Shown: one piece after another, positions 25,946-37,007 of the stretch | How positions within the stretch are numbered: the first letter of the stretch is position 1 | Layout: each line of letters begins with the position of its first letter | Source of the DNA: Silicimonas sp. | GTDB lineage: Bacteria > Pseudomonadota > Alphaproteobacteria > Rhodobacterales > Rhodobacteraceae | Assembly: GCA_013003245.1 (NCBI GenBank) | Contig: JABDJX010000128.1 | Location: forward strand, 1 to 40,683 | DNA length: 40,683 bases | Direction: 5' to 3' | The notes under the pieces: generated by a model | Seen by the model: only the letters and a program-made list of their open reading frames with translations | Database searches by the model: none | What the model was told of the DNA's origin: nothing | Made by a program: the position numbers and the translations under genes

Positions 25946-26018
25946 TTCAGAAGCTGATTGGCTTTGGCTTCTGAATCCTCGGGGGTAAGACCCCGGTTCC
26001 CTTCCTGTTGGCTACAGG
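25946..26018 (+). promoter_or_regulatory. Three further hairpins downstream of pufX
   Basis: TTCAGAAGC/GCTTCTGAA (25946-25975, 12-base loop), CGGGG/CCCCG (25980-25995) and CCTGT/ACAGG (26004-26018) follow one another before the terminator. They could act as successive stop points for 3'-exonucleases on puf mRNA. Confidence 0.5.
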
Positions 26019-26024
26019 AAACTC

Positions 26025-26059
26025 AACGCCGCGAAGGACACACCTTCGCGGCGTTTTTT
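26025..26059 (+). terminator. Rho-independent terminator of the puf operon
   Basis: AACGCCGCGAAGG pairs perfectly with CCTTCGCGGCGTT (13 bp, 5-base loop ACACA) and runs into six T residues (26054-26059). It is the clearest terminator in the window. Confidence 0.9.
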
Positions 26060-26150
26060 GCGATACACTGGCAAAAGATGCCACCGTTGATCTTGGTCAA
26101 TGCTGCTGTTGGCCTTGAAGACTATCTTTCATGAAAAAGGAGACCACTTC

Positions 26151-26546
26151 ATGAAGCTATTGATATTTGGACTTTTCCTGGCGTTTCCCGTGGCTGTCTG
26201 GGCGCAAGACGCGGACGAAGGTCAGGTCATCTTCCAATTCCACTGCGCAACCTGCCACGGGCTTGAAGCGCGCGGAAACGGACCGATGGCCCCTGCTCTG
26301 ACGGTCCAGCCAACCAACCTGACGCAGCTTTCCGCGAGCAATGACGGTGTTTTTCCCATCACCCGTGTGATCAAGCGGATTGACGGACGCGATCCACTTG
26401 TCAGCCATGGTTCGTCGATGCCGATCTTTGGGGATTTCTTTGAGGGTTATGATGTGGCGCTTAAGGCTGAGACCGGGCAACCGATCATGACCAGTAAGCC
26501 GATCTTGGATTTGATGGCATGGCTTGAGAGCGTTCAGGTGAAGTAG
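26151..26546 (+). CDS. small secreted c-type cytochrome
   Basis: This 131-residue protein has a signal peptide (MKLLIFGLFLAFPVAVWA, cut near 18/19) and one heme site, CATCH (Cys32, Cys35, His36). SSMPIFGDFF (Met90) is the likely second axial ligand. It should be a periplasmic monoheme class I cytochrome. AAAGGAG precedes ATG 26151; an in-frame ATG at 26100 would bury the signal peptide. It lies just beyond the puf terminator, where it could donate electrons to the reaction centre, but that is inference. It is not a clear cytochrome c2, and I recognise no closer family. Confidence 0.85.
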   Translation: MKLLIFGLFLAFPVAVWAQDADEGQVIFQFHCATCHGLEARGNGPMAPALTVQPTNLTQLSASNDGVFPITRVIKRIDGRDPLVSHGSSMPIFGDFFEGYDVALKAETGQPIMTSKPILDLMAWLESVQVK

Positions 26547-26598
26547 TTGAGAAGACTACGGAGTCTGCTTAGAGCCCGGCGCAGACCCAGTAGCAAGC

Positions 26599-26650
26599 TC
26601 TACAAATTGCCGGCTTCGGTGTGATCTACAAATTGCCGGCTTCGGTGTGA
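26599..26650. repeat. 26-bp tandem direct duplication
   Basis: The 26 bases 26599-26624 (TCTACAAATTGCCGG...) are repeated exactly at 26625-26650 with no spacer. The unit contains the palindrome TGCCGGC(T) and GTGTGA. It lies in the 143-base gap between the cytochrome and the next gene, upstream of that gene's start. Confidence 0.9.
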
Positions 26651-26689
26651 GCCGATAATGTACGGCAATATTGAAATCGGGGAATTCAC

Positions 26690-27193
26690 TTGGATGAAGA
26701 GACACTAGGGTGGCACAACGCGATTTGGGATGACGGCGAATGGATAAGTTGGCGAAGTGTCGACAGCCATCTTGAACGGCTTGAGTTGGAAGAGCTGTAC
26801 CCAAACGCAGACGTAAACTTGGTACCGGTCTTAGAGGAACTCGTGGATGTCGCCCAGCACTTTCACATCGCGACAGGAAAACACCTTGGCATTTATGGCG
26901 ATATTGGAGAGCTTTATGGTGCAATCATGTATGGGATCAAACTCCACAAGAACTATGCCAAGGGGTCGGACGGGCGCTTAGGGAATGACTTCGTTGAGGT
27001 GAAGACCATCACACCTTTCAAGAAAAACCATTCAGTGACCGTGAAGCTTGACAGACATTTCAGCAAACTTCTTGTAGTGAAGGTAAACGATCGCTTTGAA
27101 ATTTCCGGCCTTCTCGTCGAGCGAGGTAGACTGCCAAAGGTCCGCGGCAATGTGCTTCGTATTCACTGGGACGATCTTGAACAGATCGAGTAA
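26690..27193 (+). CDS. DUF6998-like conserved hypothetical protein
   Basis: This 167-residue protein carries a conserved-looking core TGKHLGIYGDIGELYGAIMYGIKLHKNYA, then GSDGRLGNDFVEVKTITPFK and VTVKLDRHFSKLLVVKV. I think this is the DUF6998 family, known as scattered accessory genes; the function is unknown. The D...EVK arrangement with a preceding Glu resembles the PD-(D/E)XK nuclease pattern, but that is only a suggestion. The only available start is TTG 26690 with CGGGGA about 6 bases before it. Its composition is less GC-rich than its neighbours and it has no role known in photosynthesis. It converges on idi. Confidence 0.65.
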   Translation: MDEETLGWHNAIWDDGEWISWRSVDSHLERLELEELYPNADVNLVPVLEELVDVAQHFHIATGKHLGIYGDIGELYGAIMYGIKLHKNYAKGSDGRLGNDFVEVKTITPFKKNHSVTVKLDRHFSKLLVVKVNDRFEISGLLVERGRLPKVRGNVLRIHWDDLEQIE

Positions 27194-27227
27194 CCGCTTC
27201 GTCCGCACAGCGCCATTTCCACAATTT

Positions 27228-27758
27228 CTAATGCGTCTCGCCAAAGATCGTCGTGCGATGGTTTTCAAGGTAGATCTTGAGCCACGGTGTGAAGCGATCG
27301 GGATGCTCTTCCGCCTCTTTTTCCAGGTCTTGGAGATCGACCCATCTGACGGCAGCAACCTCGTCTGGATTGCAGGTGACTGACAGGGTTTCGTCGGCGT
27401 CGGCCACATAGATGTCGACAACCTCGTGTTCGGTCATGCCCTCGCCCACTTCGGCGCGGTATTCGACGCGGCCTTTGTGCACCGGGTTAAGACCTGTAAT
27501 GCCAAGCTCCTCATCGATGCGGCGCACTGCGCAGACATCGCTGTCTTCGTTCCACAGCGGATGGGTGCAGCAGGTGTTCGCCCAAAGCCCGGGCGTGTGA
27601 TATTTTGAAAGCGCACGTTGCTGGATCAGCACATTGTTGCCCGACATCACGAAAACCGACACCGCTTTGTGCCGCAACCCGCGCTGGTGCACCTCAAGCT
27701 TGTCGACCGGCATCAGTTTCTCACCGACCCAGGCTGGTATCAGATCGCGGTCGGTCAC
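27228..27758 (-). CDS. idi: isopentenyl-diphosphate delta-isomerase
   Basis: Idi (176 residues) interconverts IPP and DMAPP for carotenoid and phytyl synthesis. It is a Nudix-fold type I enzyme. The metal-site and catalytic residues visible are His24, His30, the CCTHP block (Cys63/64, His66) with WANTCCTHP, and Glu110/Glu112 in MTEHEVVD. RRIDEELGI (79-87) is the Nudix-like helix. Its ATG overlaps the bchP stop (ATGA), the last step of the coupled bchG-orf428-bchP-idi set. Confidence 0.96.
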   Translation of the reverse strand: MTDRDLIPAWVGEKLMPVDKLEVHQRGLRHKAVSVFVMSGNNVLIQQRALSKYHTPGLWANTCCTHPLWNEDSDVCAVRRIDEELGITGLNPVHKGRVEYRAEVGEGMTEHEVVDIYVADADETLSVTCNPDEVAAVRWVDLQDLEKEAEEHPDRFTPWLKIYLENHRTTIFGETH

Positions 27759-28939
27759 GTATATTGCTGCGAGACGACGCGGGTGAGGTGGGCAAGATTT
27801 TTCAGGCCGATCTTGATGTGGGCCATGGGGCGGGCCTTGACGAGTTTTTTGTTCATATATGCCTCAAAAGTCAGGCGCTGAACATCTTCGTCGTGGCAAA
27901 GCGAGACGAATCGTTCGCGGCGTTCGTCGCTTTTATAGTACGCGTTTTGCATGGCACCCAGTACGCGGAACACCTGTTTGTGCTCGCGCATAAAGAGACG
28001 CCGGGCAAGTTGCAGGTCTTTGGCACGGCCGGTTTTCAGCGCTGCTGATACTGCATGTGCTGCAACTTCACCGCCAACCATAGCGTAATAGATGCCCTCG
28101 CCAGACGAGGGTGCCACGACACCAGCCGCATCGCCGGCCAGCACCACATCGCGACCATTATCCCAACGATCCAGAGGTTTGAGTGGGATTGGTGCGCCTT
28201 CCTTGCGAATGGTTTTGCAATTCTCCAGACCGGCGGCTTTGCGCAGATCGCGCGTTGCATCCTTGAGGTTCACATCCGCGATTTGTGTGCCCATGCCGAC
28301 GCTGGCTTGGCTACCATGGGGGAAAACCCAGCCGTAAAAATCGGGCGAAATGGCTCCATCATAGATTACATCACAGCGTTTTGGGTCGTATTGTGGCGAG
28401 GGCGCGGGAGCTTCGATAATCTCGTGATAAGCGATCACGTATGGGATTGTGTCACCGCCGGGTACTTCGGCACGGGCTACGTCTGATCGGGCACCATCTG
28501 CGCCAATGATCATCCGTGTGGTCAGGCGCTTGGTCTCGCCGCTGGCCTTTTCGCGGTAGATCAGGTGGGTGCCGCTGTCGTCGCGTTCAATTGCCTTGAA
28601 TGTTCCGGTGATGCGTTTGGCACCGGCTTGTTCGGCGCGGTTGCGCAGGAATTCGTCAAAGAACTCGCGGTCCACCATGCCGACATATCCGTTCTCGATC
28701 GGGATATCGACCATGCGCTTGGTGGGAGAGATCATCCGCGCGGTGTTGACCTTGGCCACGATCTGGCTGTCGGGGATGTGAAAATCGGACACCAGACGCG
28801 GCGGGATCGCGCCACCGCAGGGTTTGATCCGACCATCGCGGTCCAGCAGGGCAACTTTCCAGCCAGAACGGGCAAGGTCTTCGGCAGCCGTGGCCCCGGC
28901 GGGACCCCCGCCAACAACTGTGACGTCATACATGGTCAT
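27755..28939 (-). CDS. bchP: geranylgeranyl (bacterio)chlorophyll reductase
   Basis: BchP (394 residues) reduces the geranylgeranyl tail of bacteriochlorophyll to phytyl. It is a flavoprotein with VTVVGGGPAGATAAEDLARSG near the N-terminus (GGGPAG 9-14), LLDRDG, a central IIGADGARSDVAR, and DNGRDVVLAGDAAGVVAPSSG, the second FAD motif. It overlaps its neighbours on both sides by four bases. Confidence 0.96.
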   Translation of the reverse strand: MTMYDVTVVGGGPAGATAAEDLARSGWKVALLDRDGRIKPCGGAIPPRLVSDFHIPDSQIVAKVNTARMISPTKRMVDIPIENGYVGMVDREFFDEFLRNRAEQAGAKRITGTFKAIERDDSGTHLIYREKASGETKRLTTRMIIGADGARSDVARAEVPGGDTIPYVIAYHEIIEAPAPSPQYDPKRCDVIYDGAISPDFYGWVFPHGSQASVGMGTQIADVNLKDATRDLRKAAGLENCKTIRKEGAPIPLKPLDRWDNGRDVVLAGDAAGVVAPSSGEGIYYAMVGGEVAAHAVSAALKTGRAKDLQLARRLFMREHKQVFRVLGAMQNAYYKSDERRERFVSLCHDEDVQRLTFEAYMNKKLVKARPMAHIKIGLKNLAHLTRVVSQQYT

Positions 28940-30219
28940 TCTCCCGGAACCAGCACGGGCGTGTGGCCCGGCTTTTCAATAATTGCCAAGGCCATCGCCG
29001 CGGCGGCGAGGAACAAGACGGCTTCAATTAGAAAGACAGTGCCAAAGGCGGTCGCGTCAGCGGTTGTCAGGCGCATTGCATCGACAAGGGCGGCACCTGA
29101 CAGGCCGCCAAATCCGGCGGCGATGGCCTGAGCCGCGCCCCAAAGCCCCATGCGCGTACCCTCGCGGCGATCACGTCCTTCCCCGGCCAAAGCCATCATT
29201 GAACCAATGGCGGCGACGGCAAACATGCCGTTGAAAAAGCCAAGGGCAACGACTGTGGGCAAAAGGGCGCTGTTTGGGCCGGTTTGTCCAACGCTTGCGA
29301 TGGCGATCAATGCTGCGGCTGAGCCGGCACAACCCGCCACGACCCAAACGCGTAAAGTGCCTAGCTTCAGGCCAGTGGCGGCGATACCAACAAGCAACAT
29401 GCCAATAAAGACGCCACCGTTTTGCGCCCCGCTCAGGCTTGTGGACTGGCCGGGGGTGAAGTTGAAGACAAGCCCTGCATAGGGTTCAAGGATCAATTCC
29501 TGCATGAAATACGCGGTCATCGACAGAAAGACGAAAACGGTAAAATTCCGAGCACGCCGCTCGCGCCAGACCTCTGCAAGCCCCTCCATGAAGGGTGTTG
29601 GGTCGGGCTCGCGTTCGGCGATGACTCGCGCCTCGATACCCCAGACGGCCAGCGCGGTTATCGCGACAGCGGCCCCTGTGACGATGGCAACGATCTTCAA
29701 CAGCAGCGCGTGGGAATAGGGATCAAGCAGGTTGCCGACAACGCCGGCGGTAACAGCGATGCCAAAGATCATCATCAACCAAACGATGGTCGCGGCTGCC
29801 GCACGGCGCTGCGGCAGGGTGGCTGTTGCGAGTAGTGCGAGCAGGGAGGTGCCAGATGCGCCTACGCCGACGCCGATCATGATGTAGGCCAGAATAGACA
29901 AGGCCAGTCCCGCAGCAAAGGTTGCTTCGAACAAAGGAATGGCCAAGGCGGCGATCAGGGCTCCAGCGGCCAAGGTCGCCATGCCGCCGATGATCCAACG
30001 CGTGCGCTTGCCGCCGGTGTCAGAGCGATAGCCCCAATTGGGCCGCGTGATCTGAATGCCGTAGTGCAGGCCGACTAGAAGACCGGGAAGAATGGCAGGC
30101 AGAGCAAGCTCGACGACCATCAGGCGGTTCAAAGTGGAGGTGGTCAGAACGACGATTGCACCCAAAGCCATTTGCACAATACCAAGACGGATGATCTGAA
30201 CCCAACTGAGCTTCATCAC
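28936..30219 (-). CDS. PucC-family major facilitator (orf428-type)
   Basis: This 427-residue protein has about 12 membrane helices and belongs to the PucC/LhaA/BchG-linked branch of the major facilitator superfamily. The N-terminal IIRLGIVQMALGAIVVLTTSTLNRLMVVEL and RPNWGYRSDTGGKRTRWI segments are characteristic. In Rhodobacter this gene, called orf428 or bch2, lies between bchG and bchP, and is thought to help deliver bacteriochlorophyll during complex assembly; its exact role is unproved. The ATG overlaps the bchG stop. Confidence 0.92.
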   Translation of the reverse strand: MMKLSWVQIIRLGIVQMALGAIVVLTTSTLNRLMVVELALPAILPGLLVGLHYGIQITRPNWGYRSDTGGKRTRWIIGGMATLAAGALIAALAIPLFEATFAAGLALSILAYIMIGVGVGASGTSLLALLATATLPQRRAAAATIVWLMMIFGIAVTAGVVGNLLDPYSHALLLKIVAIVTGAAVAITALAVWGIEARVIAEREPDPTPFMEGLAEVWRERRARNFTVFVFLSMTAYFMQELILEPYAGLVFNFTPGQSTSLSGAQNGGVFIGMLLVGIAATGLKLGTLRVWVVAGCAGSAAALIAIASVGQTGPNSALLPTVVALGFFNGMFAVAAIGSMMALAGEGRDRREGTRMGLWGAAQAIAAGFGGLSGAALVDAMRLTTADATAFGTVFLIEAVLFLAAAAMALAIIEKPGHTPVLVPGE

Positions 30220-31121
30220 AATCCTCCCATGGTGCGGATCGCGAAAGCGGTGATCATCATGCCGCTGATATAAAGCAGAACGCCGGTGCCATTGTACCAG
30301 GGCGCACGGCCCTTTGGGTCACTGAGCAGCGTGCGCATGGCGAGGATTTGTGCACCCAAAAGAGCCGCCACCGCGATGGCGTGCAAAGGGCGATCCCAGA
30401 ACAGCAAGAGCGCGACGACGACCCCCTGCGGCACAGCCATGATCCAGCACGCGACCTTTGCCGCGCGCTCAGGTCCAAGCGTCACAGGCAGGGAGTTCAC
30501 GCCGGTTTGGCGGTCGCCTTCCAACGCCTTGAAGTCGTTCAACGTCATAATTCCGTGCGCGCCAATGGCATAGAGCAGGGCCACGAGGATCACTGGCAGC
30601 GCGGGCGCCCCCGCGCTCAAAACGGCGGCGCCGGTGAACCACGGCAGACCTTCATAGCAAAGCCCGACAAGCCCCGGTCCCCACCAGCCAGAACGCTTTA
30701 GGCGCACAGGTTCGGCTGAATAGGCCCAGGCCGCCAGCACGCCGACTATGGTCGCGCCAAAGCCCCAAGGGCCAAGCTGCCAGCCGACGACAAGTGACAA
30801 AACGGACATCGCCAGCGCAATCCAAAGGCCCCAGCGACCGGGGATACGTCCTGACGGGATCGGGCGGTCGGGTTCGTTGATCGCATCGACATGGCGGTCG
30901 CACCAGTCGTTGGCTGCCTGGCTCATGCCGCAGACAATGGGTCCCGCAAGCAAAACGCCCAGGACAACGTAGGGCCATTGCCCGACAGGAGAGACACCAG
31001 CCGAGACAACACCGCAAAGATACGCCCACATCGGCGGAAACCATGTGATTGGCTTGATCAGACGCAGCATCGCAGCTGGTTCTGGCCAGCGGCGTTGCTC
31101 TATGACGGAGGTGCCTAACAT
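30216..31121 (-). CDS. bchG: bacteriochlorophyll a synthase (esterifying prenyltransferase)
   Basis: BchG (301 residues) attaches the geranylgeranyl tail to bacteriochlorophyllide a. It is a UbiA-superfamily membrane enzyme with the diphosphate-binding motif SQAANDWCDRHVDAINEPDR (about 67-86). LIKPITWFPPMWAYLCG is the family N-terminus and NDFKALEGDR the second conserved Asp motif. The ATG has no clear ribosome site: a PpsR palindrome occupies the leader two bases before it. No other in-frame start precedes the conserved region. Confidence 0.95.
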   Translation of the reverse strand: MLGTSVIEQRRWPEPAAMLRLIKPITWFPPMWAYLCGVVSAGVSPVGQWPYVVLGVLLAGPIVCGMSQAANDWCDRHVDAINEPDRPIPSGRIPGRWGLWIALAMSVLSLVVGWQLGPWGFGATIVGVLAAWAYSAEPVRLKRSGWWGPGLVGLCYEGLPWFTGAAVLSAGAPALPVILVALLYAIGAHGIMTLNDFKALEGDRQTGVNSLPVTLGPERAAKVACWIMAVPQGVVVALLLFWDRPLHAIAVAALLGAQILAMRTLLSDPKGRAPWYNGTGVLLYISGMMITAFAIRTMGGL

Positions 31122-31124
31122 GAG

Positions 31125-31142
31125 TGTAAGTTTAAACTTACA
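31125..31142. promoter_or_regulatory. PpsR/CrtJ operator adjacent to the bchG start codon
   Basis: TGTAAGTTTAAACTTACA is an exact TGT-N12-ACA site and a perfect palindrome that extends to 22 bases (31123-31144). It begins almost at the bchG ATG (31121), so it occupies the leader as well as the promoter region. Confidence 0.88.
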
Positions 31143-31159
31143 CTTGGTGATTCAGCAAG

Positions 31160-31177
31160 TGTAAATCAGGTCGGACA
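31160..31177. promoter_or_regulatory. PpsR/CrtJ operator upstream of bchG, second site
   Basis: TGTAAATCAGGTCGGACA is an exact TGT-N12-ACA match, 35 bases centre-to-centre from the first. It lies between the ppsR stop and bchG, and indicates that bchG has its own regulated promoter. Confidence 0.78.
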
Positions 31178-31185
31178 GGCGAGGA

Positions 31186-32604
31186 TCAGCCTTCGTTAGA
31201 CCGCGACAAAAGCCCGTATTTCCTGAGTTTCACGTAAAGTGACTGCCGCGACAGCCCCAGCATTTCAGCAGCGGCCACGCGATTGTTGGCCGTCAACTCG
31301 ATCGCTGTCTCGATGCATATCTTTTCGATCACGTCCGTCGTGTCGGCCACAATTTCCTTGAGACTGGCATTTCCAACAAGATCAACGGCTGACTGCGCGC
31401 TTTCTGCATGGGGTTCGGCATCGCTTTTGTGATGCGTCTCTGTACTACGGATAACAAAGGCAAAAGCGGCCTTTGGGTCGCCTTCGACGGGTGTCACCGA
31501 GATGTTGACGGCACTCAGCCCTTCGAACTGACCCTTCAGTTTGGTGTTGTAGATCCGTGTGCGTCCTGACCGCCCGGTTCCGTCCAGCAAAACGTTTAAA
31601 TCGACCGAGCCACGATCAAGATAATCGGCTAATGAGCGCCCCTCGACCGCCGCGTTGTGCGCGGCATCTGTCATATCCAGAAACGCTTCATTTGCCGATG
31701 CGATGCGGCCATCCGCGTCAGTGATTAAAATAGCGTCCGGGCCACTTTCAAACACGGCACCCAAAGCGCGCGGAAGTGGGTCGGTTGCCGACGCTTCAAT
31801 TGCAGCCTCAGGGGTTAGACGGCAGAGCATGGTGCGTGTGCCTGCTGCCCGGAAAAATGATGGTGTCGCATTGAAGATTCGACTGCTTTTCTGGTCCACC
31901 AAACGAACCGCGGCTGGTCCTTCTGACAGTGCCGAGGCTGCCATTTCTGCCAAAAGCTCGCTGCGCCCCTGGTCTTCGAATAGTTTGGCAAACTCGGTGC
32001 CTTTGAGTTCATCGACAGTGCGACGTAAAAGGGTTGCCGCTGCGGCGTTCGCGTCGATGATCGATCCGGTGCTGACATTCACAAAGACAACGGCATCCTG
32101 GATCGATTGCATCAGTACCCGGAATCGAGTGTCGTATCCGCGCTTCACCTCAAAGTCGCGTTCGACGGCAATTTGTGCGTCCACAAGCTGTCGCTGCATG
32201 TCCGCAATCGGGCGCAGGTCGCGTCCCATCAAAAGAATGGTTTCCTCTGATCCGATGTGGTGCATCGTATAAACGACAGGGAATTCCACTTTGGTCTTGC
32301 CGTCGTAGTGGTTAAGCTCGGTGGCACGCTGCGATTTGGGGTCGCTCAGATACCCGGCCAGCGTATCTTCGAATTTTCGAACGGATTCAGTAGTGAGATA
32401 GTCGCGTACGTTGGCGTTTTCCCACTGATCCAAAGCGGCAATCGATGTGTGGGACGGACTGGCCAGCACAGAGATGATCTTGCCATCGCGGTCTATGACC
32501 ATCGCAAAATCAGCCAAAGCCGAAATGATGCTGCTCAGGCGATCAGGCTCTACATGGGGGACTGTACCGATGTCCCAATATGTACCATCTCTGGTCACAC
32601 TCAT
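31186..32604 (-). CDS. ppsR: transcriptional regulator PpsR
   Basis: PpsR (472 residues; CrtJ in R. capsulatus) represses bch, crt and puc genes under oxygen by binding TGT-N12-ACA. It has an N-terminal domain (about 20-130), a Q-linker helix (about 131-160), two PAS domains (about 160-275 and 280-390) and a C-terminal Fis-type helix-turn-helix (about 441-465, NNRVAAAEMLGLSRQSLYVKL). The two redox cysteines are at 261 (MLCRLTPE) and 430 (KICIETA), as in Rhodobacter PpsR. Its own leader (32605-32656) shows no operator and a weak ribosome site. Confidence 0.95.
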   Translation of the reverse strand: MSVTRDGTYWDIGTVPHVEPDRLSSIISALADFAMVIDRDGKIISVLASPSHTSIAALDQWENANVRDYLTTESVRKFEDTLAGYLSDPKSQRATELNHYDGKTKVEFPVVYTMHHIGSEETILLMGRDLRPIADMQRQLVDAQIAVERDFEVKRGYDTRFRVLMQSIQDAVVFVNVSTGSIIDANAAAATLLRRTVDELKGTEFAKLFEDQGRSELLAEMAASALSEGPAAVRLVDQKSSRIFNATPSFFRAAGTRTMLCRLTPEAAIEASATDPLPRALGAVFESGPDAILITDADGRIASANEAFLDMTDAAHNAAVEGRSLADYLDRGSVDLNVLLDGTGRSGRTRIYNTKLKGQFEGLSAVNISVTPVEGDPKAAFAFVIRSTETHHKSDAEPHAESAQSAVDLVGNASLKEIVADTTDVIEKICIETAIELTANNRVAAAEMLGLSRQSLYVKLRKYGLLSRSNEG

Positions 32605-32656
32605 AATCCAATCAAGGACGCATACGACGCGTTCTTCCTAAGTCCTTCGGTTATTG

Positions 32657-33424
32657 TCAACGGGCGGCCGAGAACGCCGCAGTCGCCTTGTCGAGATCGT
32701 TTGTCGCAAAATCTGCCCCAGTGAGACGGGGCAAATCGTCGTGCTGCTTTAGGATTGTTCCGCCAATGATGACCGGAAGATCAGATTGGTGCGCCTTGGC
32801 TGCGTCAACCACATTGCGCACCTCATCGGTGCTGTCTGACATCGACGCCGAGATAATCACACCATCGTAGTTGCCTTCGGTCAGGGCGCGTGAGAATTCT
32901 GGCAACCCGCCGCCCGGAGAAAACTGAACCGAATGACCGCGTCGCCGAAGCTGCGTCGAAACAACCGTCGCGCCCAGTGTATGTTGTGCAGCTTGTGGCA
33001 CCCAAAGCAAAACTGCAGATCGTGCACTTGCCGCGTTATCCGCTGACCATTTGGCGGCCAGCTCCCTGACAAGGGTTTGAAGGCGCGACGCGCCCAGAGT
33101 CACTGAGGCGAAGCTCGATATGTCCTGAACCCATTCTTCGCCCATGGTCCGAGCCGTTTTTGGTATGATGTCATCAACGATAACTTCCGCTGGAATGCCG
33201 AGTTCCAGCATGTTGTCGGCTGCTGCGCGCAACGTCTCATCACTTCGATCCATGGCAGCATTCAACATGCGTTCAACAAGTGGCGCATTAGACATATTAG
33301 CAATTCCTCGCGATCCAAAGCGCGACGCCACTTCCGCCAAAGCCTTTGAGGCAAGCTCGTTCAGACTTCCAGTCGGCTGATCGGACGCCTCAGTTCGTAA
33401 AAGGTTGCTTTGGCTAGGTGACAT
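32657..33424 (-). CDS. ppaA: B12-binding antirepressor PpaA/AerR
   Basis: This 255-residue protein has an N-terminal helical region and a cobalamin-binding Rossmann domain (about 134-255). QAAQHTLGATVVSTQLRRRG (His148) matches the H-x-x-G signature used to coordinate cobalamin in AerR, with IISASMSD and VIIGGT behind it. AerR/PpaA bind B12 and antagonise CrtJ/PpsR. GGGGGG lies before the ATG. It is 52 bases upstream of ppsR on the same strand, so both are likely one unit. Confidence 0.93.
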   Translation of the reverse strand: MSPSQSNLLRTEASDQPTGSLNELASKALAEVASRFGSRGIANMSNAPLVERMLNAAMDRSDETLRAAADNMLELGIPAEVIVDDIIPKTARTMGEEWVQDISSFASVTLGASRLQTLVRELAAKWSADNAASARSAVLLWVPQAAQHTLGATVVSTQLRRRGHSVQFSPGGGLPEFSRALTEGNYDGVIISASMSDSTDEVRNVVDAAKAHQSDLPVIIGGTILKQHDDLPRLTGADFATNDLDKATAAFSAAR

Positions 33425-33446
33425 CGTCCCCCCGTAGTGTCCGAGT

Positions 33447-33460
33447 TGTCAGGATTGACA
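33447..33460. promoter_or_regulatory. TGT-N8-ACA palindrome upstream of ppaA
   Basis: TGTCAGGATTGACA is a clean inverted repeat (TGTCA/TGACA), 23 bases upstream of the ppaA start. Its spacing is shorter than the N12 of the other operators. Whether PpsR binds it is unknown. Confidence 0.45.
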
Positions 33461-33507
33461 CGCCTTAGGATTCTTGTTGTCCCAATTGTCGGCCAGATAA
33501 CCCAAAG

Positions 33508-33525
33508 TGTCAAAGAAAATTGACG
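33508..33525. promoter_or_regulatory. Degenerate PpsR/CrtJ operator between ppaA and bchF
   Basis: TGTCAAAGAAAATTGACG matches TGT-N12-ACA except for the final base, and carries TTGACG on its right half. It lies 121 bases before the full site at 33629. Confidence 0.5.
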
Positions 33526-33628
33526 CCACTGGGCCGAATGCTGCTGAGATCCAGCGTTTGCAGGCGAAAAGATTGAAATCGAGTTAAGAAAACTTGGGCG
33601 CGGCGCATGATTTGCTTTACACCTTATA

Positions 33629-33646
33629 TGTAAATCAAAGTTGACA
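33629..33646. promoter_or_regulatory. PpsR/CrtJ operator upstream of bchF
   Basis: TGTAAATCAAAGTTGACA is an exact match. Its right half is TTGACA (33641-33646), a good -35, with TACTCT at 33665-33670 as a possible -10 (18-base spacing), so the site would cover the bchF promoter. Confidence 0.85.
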
Positions 33647-33700
33647 CATCCTCCGGCGCTTGCGTACTCTCCCCTTGTGGCCAACTTCAAGGAAGCGCGC

Positions 33701-36996
<3,296 letters not shown>

Positions 36997-37007
<11 letters not shown>

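Noticed and set aside
26690-27193. DUF6998-like gene as a restriction or toxin-antitoxin system component
   Set aside because: It stands alone with no methylase, toxin or antitoxin partner, and the nuclease-like pattern is too weak to claim.
31120-31164. Short plus-strand frame reading MSVSLNLHL at the bchG operator
   Set aside because: It ends after 14 codons and arises because the operator is palindromic; no ribosome site precedes it.
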